From NCBI GenBank assembly GCA_945860545.1, contig CAMAQM010000008.1, positions 1 through 64,000 of the forward strand: a stretch of DNA of 64,000 nt, read 5' to 3'. The DNA comes from Bifidobacterium breve (GTDB lineage: Bacteria; Actinomycetota; Acidimicrobiia; Acidimicrobiales; Acidimicrobilacustridaceae). The notes beneath the pieces are model-generated. The model was not told where the DNA came from. It was given only the letters and a program-made list of their open reading frames with translations, and did no database searches. The position numbers were made by a program, and so were the translations under genes. Shown piece by piece: positions 16,501 through 24,219 of the stretch (position 1 is its first letter; the number at the start of each line of letters is the position of its first letter).

Positions 16501-16585
16501 GATCACGCCCCCTGTGGTCCGTCCCCGATCAGCTACCGATGCGGCTCAGGCACCTGGGTCCGACGGCCGCTCGGCCGAGGCTAGG

Positions 16586-17440
16586 TCACTCGCCTTCTTC
16601 GCGCAGGAACTCCTCGACCTCTGCCACGAGCTCGTCACCGGCGAGCAGCAGGCTCGGGTCGTCGGCCATCTCGCTGCGACGTTCGAGTTCGGTCACCATT
16701 GCCTCATGCTCGGGGTTGCCAGAAACGAGGGCGTTGATGTGCTCGATGGTGGCCGCAGCGTCGCGGGCGAGGTCGCCCGTGGTGAACTCAAGACCTGCCA
16801 CGCGATCGAGCATGCCGATGTGGGCCAGTGTGGCCGCAGGGGAGGGGATGGCTGCTGCGTAGTGGGGAACCTGGGCCCACAGGCCCACGGCGGGTAGCCC
16901 GACCTCGGCGCACCGCCGCTCGATGGCCGCTCCCACCCCGGCGGGGACGTCGACGCGCCCGGGAAGGTAACCAACCCTCTCGGCGAGCTCGGCCGTCGTT
17001 GCGGTGGACACCACCTTGACGGGCCGGGTGTGGGCCACCGGAGCGGGGTAGGCGCCCAGGTCAACCACGAGACTCACGTCGAAGTCGTGGGCGAGGTCCA
17101 CCACCGTGTGGGCGAATGCCCGCCACTGGTGATCTGGCTCGACGCCAGTGAGGAACAGGACGTCTCGCCCGTTGCGGTCGGTGCCGGCCCTCAACTCGAT
17201 GTGCGGCCAGCTCAAACCGACGATTCGGCCGTCCTCGAGGTGCATCACCGGTCGTCGAGCCCGGTGGTCGAGCAGGGCGTCGGTGTCAAAGGTCGCCACC
17301 GTGACGAGTTCGCCGTCGGACATGAGGTGTTTCATGGTCGCCGCTGCGGCGTGCCCGGCGTCGATCCAGCCCTCGAGGCCGACGATCAATACGGGGTCGG
17401 TCAGTTCCGGGGAGGACACGAGTTCGTGCACGATGCTCAC
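16586..17440 (-). CDS. PAC2-family protein (proteasome assembly chaperone-like)
   Basis: 284 residues. The N-terminal part matches PAC2 proteins of actinobacteria: PVLIVGLEGWIDAGHAA, then VATFDTDALLDHRARRP and LTGVEPDHQW. Members are related to eukaryotic proteasome assembly chaperones and to archaeal homologues; their role in actinobacteria is not established. The C-terminus is a charged helical tail (ELERRSEMADDPSLLL onward) that could form a coiled coil. GTG start overlaps the stop of the APH-family gene by four bases, indicating coupled translation. Confidence 0.8.
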   Translation of the reverse strand: MSIVHELVSSPELTDPVLIVGLEGWIDAGHAAAATMKHLMSDGELVTVATFDTDALLDHRARRPVMHLEDGRIVGLSWPHIELRAGTDRNGRDVLFLTGVEPDHQWRAFAHTVVDLAHDFDVSLVVDLGAYPAPVAHTRPVKVVSTATTAELAERVGYLPGRVDVPAGVGAAIERRCAEVGLPAVGLWAQVPHYAAAIPSPAATLAHIGMLDRVAGLEFTTGDLARDAAATIEHINALVSGNPEHEAMVTELERRSEMADDPSLLLAGDELVAEVEEFLREEGE

Positions 17441-18498
17441 ACCCTCGCTGCGGCCGCTTGGGCCGCCTCGGCGAGGAGCTGCACCGTGTCACCAAACCCC
17501 GAGAACTCCTGGCTGTTGCGGTCGCCCATTGCCCCGCCGGAGTAGCGGCTGAACACCCCTTCGAGGATGCACGCCAACTTCCAGTACCCGAACGCCACGT
17601 AGAAGTCGATTGCGGAGGTGTCCCGGCCGGTCAGTTCCGTGTAGCGGGAAAGCAGTTCGGCTTTGGTGGGGAATCCGGCCGCTCCGGAAGCGGGGGTCAC
17701 CGAGAGCGCTCCCGGCTCGCCGGGGTCGGTCCAGTAGACCAGGAGCAGGCCGAGGTCGGCGAGTGGGTCGCCGAGCGTGCACAGTTCCCAGTCGAGAACC
17801 GCCACCACCTCCCCGCTGTCGCCCAGCATGCAGTTGTCGAGCCGGTAATCGCCGTGCACGATGGCGGCGGGGCCTTGGACCGGGACGAGGTCGCAAAGTT
17901 GGGCGTGCACCTCTTCCATGATCGGCAGGTCACGGGTGCGCGACGCCTCGAATTGCCGGTGCCAGCGCTTCAGCTGACGTTCGATGTAGCCGTCGTGTCG
18001 GGCGAGGTCACCGAGGCCAACCGTGGTCGGATCGACGGCGTGGATGCGAGCGAGCACCTCGATGAGGGATTCACCGGCGCGGGAACGCTGGGCCGGGGTG
18101 AACAGGTCGGCGTCGGAGGAGTCACGGATAATGACGCCGTCGACGAAGTCCATGACGTAGAACGGTGCACCGTTCACTGCGTCGTCGCTGCACAGGCCCA
18201 CGACCGGAGCGACCGGCACGTCGGTTGGGGCGAGAGCGGAAATGATGCGATGTTCACGGCCCATGTCGTGGGCGGTGGCGAGGACCTGCCCAAGTGGTGG
18301 CCTGCGGAGCACCCAGCGTTGGCCGCTGGTGTCGGTCACGCAGTACGTCAGATTCGAGTGGCCGCCGGTGATCAACTCGAACCGCAGAGGCGGCGCCAGA
18401 GTGGGGACACGATCGGCAAGCCAGGTGGTGACCTGCGCTGCATTGATTCCGGCGGGCGCAGTGCCTGCTTCTGCGGGAAGGTCGTTGCTCGATGGCAC
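17437..18498 (-). CDS. APH-family phosphotransferase (ACAD10/11-kinase-like)
   Basis: 353 residues. Aminoglycoside-phosphotransferase-like kinase fold: an N-lobe with LITGGHSNLTYCV and WVLRRPP, the catalytic loop VHGDYRLDN, and the metal-binding segment VLDWELCTLGDPLADLG. This form is typical of the family associated with acyl-CoA dehydrogenases (ACAD10/11 N-terminal kinase-like), which phosphorylates 4-hydroxyacyl groups in some organisms, rather than of resistance enzymes. First gene of the minus-strand operon that also encodes a PAC2 protein, an LLM oxidoreductase and a P450. GTG 18498 lies six bases after a TAGCGT -10, predicting a leaderless message. Confidence 0.8.
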   Translation of the reverse strand: MPSSNDLPAEAGTAPAGINAAQVTTWLADRVPTLAPPLRFELITGGHSNLTYCVTDTSGQRWVLRRPPLGQVLATAHDMGREHRIISALAPTDVPVAPVVGLCSDDAVNGAPFYVMDFVDGVIIRDSSDADLFTPAQRSRAGESLIEVLARIHAVDPTTVGLGDLARHDGYIERQLKRWHRQFEASRTRDLPIMEEVHAQLCDLVPVQGPAAIVHGDYRLDNCMLGDSGEVVAVLDWELCTLGDPLADLGLLLVYWTDPGEPGALSVTPASGAAGFPTKAELLSRYTELTGRDTSAIDFYVAFGYWKLACILEGVFSRYSGGAMGDRNSQEFSGFGDTVQLLAEAAQAAAARV

Positions 18499-18504
18499 GC
18501 AGAC

Positions 18505-18510
18505 ACGCTA
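18505..18510 (-). promoter_or_regulatory. -10 element TAGCGT of the APH operon, predicted leaderless
   Basis: TAGCGT on the minus strand ends six bases before GTG 18498. It lies back to back with the plus-strand promoter at 18547-18552; the hexamers are 36 bases apart, so their upstream regions must overlap. Confidence 0.6.
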
Positions 18511-18546
18511 CCGGCTGGCCGGTCAGTGGGCGCCACGTCGGCGCCG

Positions 18547-18552
18547 TATCGT
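18547..18552 (+). promoter_or_regulatory. -10 element TATCGT of the thioredoxin gene, predicted leaderless
   Basis: TATCGT ends six bases before ATG 18559. It defines the start of the thioredoxin gene and rules out a long upstream extension of that frame, which would run antisense through the APH gene. Confidence 0.6.
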
Positions 18553-18558
18553 TGTCCC

Positions 18559-19278
18559 ATGGTTATTGACGTCACGGATGCAACATTTGAAGCAGAGGTC
18601 CTGGACCGGTCTGCTGTGACCCCGGTGGTCGTCGACCTCTGGGCCACGTGGTGTGGCCCCTGTCGGACCCTCGGACCGATTCTCGAAAAGGTGATCGGTG
18701 AGAGCGAGGGTCGGGTCGTGCTGGTCAAGGTTGATACCGATGCCAATCCCCAGACCGCAGCGGCGTTCTCGGTGCAGAGTATTCCTGCGGTGTACGCCGT
18801 GGTGGACCGCAAGGTCGTCAACGGCTTCATTGGCGCCCGCGGTGAGCGAGAGGTGCGAGAGTTCGTTGACTCCCTCGCCCCATCTCCCGAGCAACAAGAA
18901 GTGGATTCGCTGCTCGCAAGTGGTGATGAGGAGTCCCTCCGACGTGCTCTCGAGATCGTCCCGGGTGACGAGGCTGTCGTGGTGGCCCTCGCCACACTGC
19001 TCGCCGATGGCGGGTCTTTCGACGAGGCACTCGGACTGCTCGAGCGTGTGCCGGTGACCGCAGCGACCCGGCAGGTGGCCGCCCGTGCCCGGCTTGCACG
19101 GGCGGGCGGGCTGCCTGACGGCGATGACGCCATCGTTTCCCGTCTTGGGGAGTTGCTCGAGGTGGTCAAGGACGACACGGCGGCGAGGACCGAGTTTCTC
19201 GATCTGCTCGAGGTGATCGGCCCAGATGACCCTCGCAGTGCTGAGTGGCGTCGGCGCCTCACCACACGCCTCTACTGA
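18559..19278 (+). CDS. Thioredoxin with C-terminal TPR-like region (CnoX/YbbN type)
   Basis: 239 residues. Residues 1-110 are a thioredoxin domain with the active site C32-G-P-C35 in WATWCGPC and the cis-proline segment QSIPAVYAV. The remaining ~125 residues are helical and repeat-like (VDSLLASGDEESLRRALEI, ALATLLADGGSFDEALGLLE), as in CnoX/YbbN chaperedoxins that protect clients and pass them to chaperones. Keeping both active cysteines suggests redox activity. Start fixed by the leaderless promoter at 18547-18552; no ribosome site is present. Confidence 0.88.
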   Translation: MVIDVTDATFEAEVLDRSAVTPVVVDLWATWCGPCRTLGPILEKVIGESEGRVVLVKVDTDANPQTAAAFSVQSIPAVYAVVDRKVVNGFIGARGEREVREFVDSLAPSPEQQEVDSLLASGDEESLRRALEIVPGDEAVVVALATLLADGGSFDEALGLLERVPVTAATRQVAARARLARAGGLPDGDDAIVSRLGELLEVVKDDTAARTEFLDLLEVIGPDDPRSAEWRRRLTTRLY

Positions 19279-19353
19279 TCGAAGCGTCCCCCACGTTGGG
19301 TGGCGTCCACCCACCCGCTGCGCAACGCAGCGCGGAGGAGGACGATTCGGCTC

Positions 19354-19359
19354 TAGGTT
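19354..19359 (+). promoter_or_regulatory. -10 element TAGGTT for comEA
   Basis: Predicts a transcript starting near 19366 and a leader of about 63 bases. Within it CTCCCC (19369-19374) can pair with the GGGGAG ribosome site (19418-19423). Confidence 0.4.
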
Positions 19360-19428
19360 TCGGTGCGCCTCCCCCGGTCGTCCCCCTCTTGGTGCAGCTC
19401 GCCTGCGACGGGTTGGTGGGGAGTGGAC

Positions 19429-20133
19429 ATGGACCTGTTCGGTGGATCGTCACAAGGGTCGGTGCCACGGCATGGCCGACGGTCGGGTGCCGGTTCGCGC
19501 AACCATGGTGCCGCCGCCCTGATCGGTCCTCGGGGGGTGCTGGCGGGCGTCGCCGTGGGACTCCTCGTGGTCGGACTCGTCGTGTTCGGGTTGCTGCGAG
19601 GGGGCGGTCCGCCCGACGACCCAGCGTTGGCTTTTGTCGAACCCGAGGCATCATTGCCTGGTGCCGGGGGGTCTGACCCTCCTGGCGCCGACACCGATTC
19701 GGGCCGGGGTGTTGAACTCGTGGTACACGTCGGAGGCGCGGTGGTCTCGCCGGGGGTCTACACCCTTGGGCCCTCCGCCCGGATCGCCGATGCGGTGTCC
19801 GCTGCCGGAGGGGCACTTCCCGACGCAGACCTCGATCGCGTCAACCTCGCCGCCCCTCTCAATGACGGTGGACAGGTCGTTGTTCCCCTGCGCGGGGCGG
19901 CGGCGACCTCAGCGGTCGGTGCTGCGGGCTCGGCGCAGGCCGGGGTGGTGTCGTTAAGCCAGGCGGACGAGGCGGCGCTTGACGCGCTTCCCGGCATTGG
20001 ACCCTCCACCGCCTCAGCAATCATCGCCCATCGGGAGGCCAACGGTCCGTTCAGCAGCGTCGAGGAACTCCTTGAGGTTCGAGGCATCGGTGAGGCGAAG
20101 CTTGAAGGCCTTCGAGACCTCGTCACGCCGTGA
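19429..20133 (+). CDS. comEA: ComEA-family competence DNA receptor
   Basis: 234 residues. One membrane segment (about residues 35-57, GVLAGVAVGLLVVGLVVFGL) anchors the protein. An extracellular low-complexity stretch is followed by an SLBB domain (LVVHVGGAVVSPGVYTL) and a C-terminal double helix-hairpin-helix DNA-binding domain (LDALPGIGPSTASAII, LLEVRGIGEAKLEGL). ComEA binds incoming double-stranded DNA outside the membrane during transformation. ATG 19429 follows a GGGGAG site; upstream extension of the frame lacks one. The stop overlaps the comEC GTG start, the standard comEA-comEC pairing. Confidence 0.9.
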   Translation: MDLFGGSSQGSVPRHGRRSGAGSRNHGAAALIGPRGVLAGVAVGLLVVGLVVFGLLRGGGPPDDPALAFVEPEASLPGAGGSDPPGADTDSGRGVELVVHVGGAVVSPGVYTLGPSARIADAVSAAGGALPDADLDRVNLAAPLNDGGQVVVPLRGAAATSAVGAAGSAQAGVVSLSQADEAALDALPGIGPSTASAIIAHREANGPFSSVEELLEVRGIGEAKLEGLRDLVTP

Positions 20134-21947
20134 CGCTGCGGCTGGGCCTCGTCGCTGGGGCCGCATGGGCTGGCGCGGTCGTGCGCTGGGCTCCTCCGCT
20201 CGCAGTTGTTGCGTCGATGGCGGTCATGTTGGTGGCGGTCTGGACCGTGGGGCGGCTGAGCCCCAACTGGGCGGTGGCACTCGGGGTGGCCACGGCGTTC
20301 GGGCTGGCGGGGTGGCATGGGGCGGCAGCCTCGTCGGCGCTCAATGAGCCCGTCCCCACCGCCGTGTCGGGTCGGGTGACGCTCACGACCGACCCTCGGA
20401 CGGTCGGTCGCCTAGTGAGCGTCGAGGTGCGACACGGCACACGCCTCTACGACGCCACGGCAGCAGGTGGAGCCGCCGGGGAGCTGGTCCGACTCCGCGC
20501 TGGGGAGTCGGTGCGGGTGGAAGGTTCGGTGCGGCCGACGGCGAGTGACGATCTGTGGCGTCGCTCACGACATGTCGTGGGTCGGATTTCACTCACCGAG
20601 GTGGCGGCGCCCGCCGCCGCCAGCGGACCGGGGGCACTCGCCAACGGGGTGCATCGTGCCGTGCAGCGGGTGACGAGCCATCTCCCGAGTGACAACGCCT
20701 CGGTGGTGCTCGGCGTCGCGCTCGGCGACCGCGGAGCGATCACCCAGGAACTGGCCGGTGACCTGCGCGCAGCGGGACTCAGCCACCTCACGGCGGCCTC
20801 GGGCCAGCACGTCGTGCTGCTGATGGCGATGGTCTCACCGCTCCTTGGACGCCTGCCGAGGTGGTGGGGGCTTGCTGGCGGGGTGGCGGTGCTCGGCGGA
20901 TTTGTTGTGCTCACACGGGGCGAACCATCAGTGCTGCGGGCGGGTGCGATGGGCCTCATCGTCGTCGCCTCGGGAGCGTTCGCCCGTCCGGTGAAGGGCC
21001 TCGGAGCGCTTGCGCTGGCGGTGACCGGTTTGGTCATCGTCGACCCGTTGATCGTGGACGCCCTCGGGTTCCAGTTGTCCGTCCTGGCCACCGCAGGAAT
21101 CGCGCTGTTCGCCCGACGGATCGCGACGGCCATCCCCGGGCCCCGACCGGTGCGGGAGGCCGTCGCGGTGACGCTCGCTGCCCAGCTCGCCGTTGCGCCC
21201 CTCCTCGTGTGGGCCTTTGGTTCTATGCCGGCGATCGGGCTTGCCACCAACCTGCTCGTGGCGCCCATCATCGGGCCCCTCATGGGCTGGACCCTCGTGG
21301 CCGGAACCCCTGGAGGTCTGGTGCCTGCATTCGGGTTCGCCGCCTCCCTCCCGATGCAGCTGATGGCGGGCTGGGTGGTGGTGGTGGCCCGATGGGGGGC
21401 TGCAGCGCCGCTCAGTGGCATTGACGCCCGAGAAGCGACGGCGTGCGGGCTTGCTGTGCTCGTCGTGGTCCTTGGCTGGCGGTGGCGGCGCCGGGTGGTC
21501 GTCGGTGTCGGTGTCGCTGCCCTGGGGTGTTCGCTCCTGTGGGGTGTGACGGCCAGCCTCCCGATCGCGCCAGGGGTGCACGACGTTGGGTCCGGTGCGG
21601 TGCTCGTGGCCGGTGGGGGACGGGCTCTCCTCGTTGTGGACGGACGGGTCCAGGCTGGTGTCGTCGCCGATCGTCTCCGCCAACTTGAACTCCGCTACAT
21701 CGATGCGGTGGTGGTTCGCACAGGTTCCCAGACGGCCTTTGGGGTTGCTGAGTCGGTGTGCGGATCCCGTCCTCCCTGTCAGACCCTCGCCCCGACCGCA
21801 GAGGGTTCGGGGCCCCGAACGATGGTGGTCGAACGGAACGTGTCGATGGCGCTCGGTGACCAGACGGCGCACCTCGTGGTTGAGGGTGGCGTCCTTGTCG
21901 TTCGCATCCGCGGCACATCAGACTCGGGGGAGGTGCTGGTCCTGTAG
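20130..21947 (+). CDS. comEC: ComEC/Rec2 DNA-uptake channel with degenerate C-terminal domain
   Basis: 605 residues. Two or three N-terminal membrane segments, an extracytoplasmic OB-like region (~70-160), then the multi-spanning competence domain with GLSHLTAASGQHV and ARPVKGLGALAL. ComEC forms the channel for single-stranded DNA import. The C-terminal ~120 residues start like the family's metallo-beta-lactamase domain (HDVGSGAVLVAGGGRALLVV), but where the zinc-binding THxDxDH motif should be the sequence reads AVVVRTGSQTAFG. The nuclease-like domain is therefore short and cannot bind metal normally. GTG start overlaps comEA. Transformation machinery is suggested, though an unrelated membrane role is possible. 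Confidence 0.85.
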   Translation: MTLRLGLVAGAAWAGAVVRWAPPLAVVASMAVMLVAVWTVGRLSPNWAVALGVATAFGLAGWHGAAASSALNEPVPTAVSGRVTLTTDPRTVGRLVSVEVRHGTRLYDATAAGGAAGELVRLRAGESVRVEGSVRPTASDDLWRRSRHVVGRISLTEVAAPAAASGPGALANGVHRAVQRVTSHLPSDNASVVLGVALGDRGAITQELAGDLRAAGLSHLTAASGQHVVLLMAMVSPLLGRLPRWWGLAGGVAVLGGFVVLTRGEPSVLRAGAMGLIVVASGAFARPVKGLGALALAVTGLVIVDPLIVDALGFQLSVLATAGIALFARRIATAIPGPRPVREAVAVTLAAQLAVAPLLVWAFGSMPAIGLATNLLVAPIIGPLMGWTLVAGTPGGLVPAFGFAASLPMQLMAGWVVVVARWGAAAPLSGIDAREATACGLAVLVVVLGWRWRRRVVVGVGVAALGCSLLWGVTASLPIAPGVHDVGSGAVLVAGGGRALLVVDGRVQAGVVADRLRQLELRYIDAVVVRTGSQTAFGVAESVCGSRPPCQTLAPTAEGSGPRTMVVERNVSMALGDQTAHLVVEGGVLVVRIRGTSDSGEVLVL

Positions 21948-21969
21948 AAGCTGACGGGAACGCTGCGTG

Positions 21970-21975
21970 TAGCGT
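21970..21975 (+). promoter_or_regulatory. -10 element TAGCGT, predicted leaderless promoter
   Basis: Ends eight bases before ATG 21984. Gives the DHPS-like gene and holA their own promoter separate from the com genes. Confidence 0.55.
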
Positions 21976-21983
21976 CGAAGCCG

Positions 21984-22658
21984 ATGCATCTCGTCACCGG
22001 CAGCCAGCGCCACGACCTGACCCGACGAGTCGTCATCATCGGCGCCGTTCCCACCGCTGGCCGCCTGGGTGGTTCGCCACGTCCGAGTGTGGGCTCGGCC
22101 GTCTCGGTGTTCGGTCACGGTGCCGACGTCATCGAGCTCGACACGGTGATGGACCCTGACGTTGAACGCTGGGCGCAGTACTGCGCGGCCGTGGTCGCAG
22201 CCGCCGGCCATCAGCCGGTGGCAGCTCGTGTGGCGACGGCCCGGGACGCCCACACCGCACTTGACGCCGGGGTGTGCATGGTCTCAGGTGGGGGGGTGGA
22301 CGACGACGAAGTCCTGCATCGATGCGCCAATGAGCGGATCACGGTCGTTCTCGGAGCGCCGGACGGGCTCCCGATGCTGACCAGTCGGGTACGCCAGGCC
22401 GAACGGCTCGGTGTGAACCATGATCGGCTCGCCTTCGACGTGGCGACGCTCGGAGGCCCCATGGTGGTCGGGGAGACCCTCGAGTCGGGGTCGTTGGCTG
22501 TGGCAGTCACCACGGTGGATCGCGGCGAGGCGACGCCCGAGGTGATCGGCGCCGCTGCTGCCGCACACCTGCGAGGCGCGCGGGTCGTGCGCACCCGGCG
22601 ACCGCGATCGACGCGACGGGTCATTGGGGTCCTCGAGACGGTGGAGGCCCACCGGTGA
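21984..22658 (+). CDS. Dihydropteroate synthase-like TIM-barrel protein, probably divergent
   Basis: 224 residues. The order of strands and helices resembles dihydropteroate synthase (DHPS): ADVIELDTVMDPD early, GVCMVSGGGVDDDEVLHRC in the position of the DHPS NDVSG region, and RLGVNHDRLAFDVATLGGP where DHPS has its DPGIGF loop. The substrate-binding signatures themselves are changed, and the protein is ~40-50 residues shorter than FolP. I therefore do not assign folate synthesis; it could be a related barrel with another role or a non-catalytic derivative. ATG 21984 is leaderless by the promoter at 21970. The stop overlaps the holA GTG (GTGA). Confidence 0.5.
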   Translation: MHLVTGSQRHDLTRRVVIIGAVPTAGRLGGSPRPSVGSAVSVFGHGADVIELDTVMDPDVERWAQYCAAVVAAAGHQPVAARVATARDAHTALDAGVCMVSGGGVDDDEVLHRCANERITVVLGAPDGLPMLTSRVRQAERLGVNHDRLAFDVATLGGPMVVGETLESGSLAVAVTTVDRGEATPEVIGAAAAAHLRGARVVRTRRPRSTRRVIGVLETVEAHR

Positions 22659-23734
22659 AGATGCCAAAGGGAATCGACCGGGCCCCAGTGGTGCTCGTCA
22701 CCGGTGACGACGAGAGCGTGATCCGCGACACCGTGGTGCTCATTGACCGCCACCTCGTCGGAGAGGCGGACCGTGATTCCTGTCTTGAGGAGTTGACCCT
22801 CGGTACCGGCCTCGACGCCGACGCCTCTACACAAATCACCGTCGAGCACGTCGTGGCTGCGGCGCAGACACCGGCATTCCTCACCCCGCGACGGGTCGTC
22901 GTGGCCCGACACCTCGGTTCGCTCACGACAAAGGATCTCGTCGCCCCCCTTGTTGAGTACCTGGGGAACCCTCTGGAAACCACGGTGCTGGTCGTCGTGT
23001 GGGATGTCGCTGCGGGCTCGGGGGTACGAAAAGGCCCACCGCCCAAGTCGCTACTGGCGGCGGTGGGCGAGTGCAAAGGCGTCATCGTCGATACCTCACG
23101 AGGCAAGAAGACAGCCGAATGGGTCACCGCTCAGCTCTCAGCGGAGTCGTTCCGGCTCGATTCCGCAGCGGTGGCGCGGCTCGTGGACCACGTCGGGGAC
23201 CAGCCGGACGTGCTCGTTGCCACGCTCACCAACCTGCGAGGCAGTTTCGGCGTCGGCGACGTGGTCCGTCTCGAGGACCTCGAGCCGTTCCTCGGGGTGA
23301 CCGGCGACGTCACCCCGTGGACACTCACCGACGCCATCAGCGAAGGCGATGTCGACGGCGCCCTCACCGCGTTGCAACGCATGCTCGTCGGTGGCGGACG
23401 GCATCCCCTTGCGGTGCTTGCCACCCTTACCTCCTATGTCGGCAACCTTGTCGCACTCGATGGAGCGGCGGTCACCGGCCGTGACGATGCTGCACGGCTC
23501 CTCGGAGGGTCGCCATTCGTGGCGACGAAGGCGTTGGTCCAGGCGAGGCGTCTCGGGTCCGAACGGGTTGCGGACCTCGCCACGCTGGTGGCTCAGGCAG
23601 ACCTCGATGTGCGACGCAGCCAGCTCGGGTCGGAACTCGTCGTCGAGGTGCTGGTCGCCCGTATGGCGAGCCGCTCGGGGACGACGCGAAGCGGGCCGAC
23701 ACGCAGGAACGAGGGACGCAGAACCGGGCGGTGA
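22655..23734 (+). CDS. holA: DNA polymerase III subunit delta
   Basis: 359 residues. Delta is the clamp-loader subunit that opens the sliding clamp in DNA replication. The N-terminal AAA+-like part starts with PVVLVTGDDESVIRD and includes AQTPAFLTPRRVVVARHLG, the usual HolA region for recognising the loader fold. The C-terminal collar domain contains ALQRMLVGGGRHPLAVLATL and a basic tail. No Walker A is expected in delta. GTG 22655 overlaps the upstream stop; ATG 22661 is a minor alternative. comEC - holA - rpsT(-) - lepA is a typical actinobacterial order. Confidence 0.9.
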   Translation: MKMPKGIDRAPVVLVTGDDESVIRDTVVLIDRHLVGEADRDSCLEELTLGTGLDADASTQITVEHVVAAAQTPAFLTPRRVVVARHLGSLTTKDLVAPLVEYLGNPLETTVLVVVWDVAAGSGVRKGPPPKSLLAAVGECKGVIVDTSRGKKTAEWVTAQLSAESFRLDSAAVARLVDHVGDQPDVLVATLTNLRGSFGVGDVVRLEDLEPFLGVTGDVTPWTLTDAISEGDVDGALTALQRMLVGGGRHPLAVLATLTSYVGNLVALDGAAVTGRDDAARLLGGSPFVATKALVQARRLGSERVADLATLVAQADLDVRRSQLGSELVVEVLVARMASRSGTTRSGPTRRNEGRRTGR

Positions 23735-23755
23735 TGACCCCCGGTGGTCAGTGGA

Positions 23756-24022
23756 TCAGGATTCGCCGTCTGCGGCGATGCGCCGGGTGAGGCGGGACTT
23801 GCGCCGAGCCGCCTGGTTCTTGTGGATGACACCCTTGGTCGCAGCCTTGTCGATGCGCTTCAGCGCGGCGCGGAGACGCTCCTCGGCATCCTCGGCGCCG
23901 CTGGCGGCCGCCGCTTCGGCACTCTTGGTGCGGGTGTGGAGCTCCGAGCGCACAGCCTTGTTGCGCAGGCGCCGCCGCTCGTTCTGGCGGTTCCGCTTCA
24001 TCTGGCTCTTGATGTTGGCCAT
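23756..24022 (-). CDS. rpsT: 30S ribosomal protein S20
   Basis: 88 residues, standard for bS20, which binds 16S rRNA. The sequence starts [22 protein letters not shown] and has the conserved [20 protein letters not shown] end. It is convergent with holA, with 21 bases between the stops. ATG 24022 has a GAGGA site. The minus-strand leader of about 49 bases contains a GGCC-GACGA-GGCC hairpin that could be a site for S20 autoregulation, though that is speculative. Confidence 0.96.
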   Translation of the reverse strand: MANIKSQMKRNRQNERRRLRNKAVRSELHTRTKSAEAAAASGAEDAEERLRAALKRIDKAATKGVIHKNQAARRKSRLTRRIAADGES

Positions 24023-24077
24023 GTCGTTCCTCGTGCTGGCATGCGATCAGCGGCCTCGTCGGCCGTCGGGATGTCAG

Positions 24078-24083
24078 AGTGTA
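24078..24083 (-). promoter_or_regulatory. -10 element TACACT for rpsT
   Basis: On the minus strand TACACT predicts transcription from about 24071, leaving a leader of about 49 bases before the rpsT ATG. Confidence 0.45.
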
Positions 24084-24177
24084 CCCACCCGCCACCCTCG
24101 ACACCATTTCCCGGAGCGACCCGGGACATCGACAGGTGGCGCACCTCATTGCCTGCGAGGGGTCGGTCGGCTGCCGC

Positions 24178-24183
24178 TACGCT
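24178..24183 (+). promoter_or_regulatory. Possible -10 element TACGCT for lepA
   Basis: Predicts a start near 24190, about 30 bases before GTG 24220. The match to the window's TAGNNT pattern is weaker than at other genes. Confidence 0.35.
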
Positions 24184-24219
24184 CACAGCCAGCCACCCTT
24201 CCGATCCGGCCGAGTTCAC

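Noticed and set aside
17458-18558. Upstream extension of the thioredoxin frame by about 367 codons
   Set aside because: It runs antisense through the APH-family gene and has no domain; the leaderless promoter at 18547 and the thioredoxin domain start fix ATG 18559.
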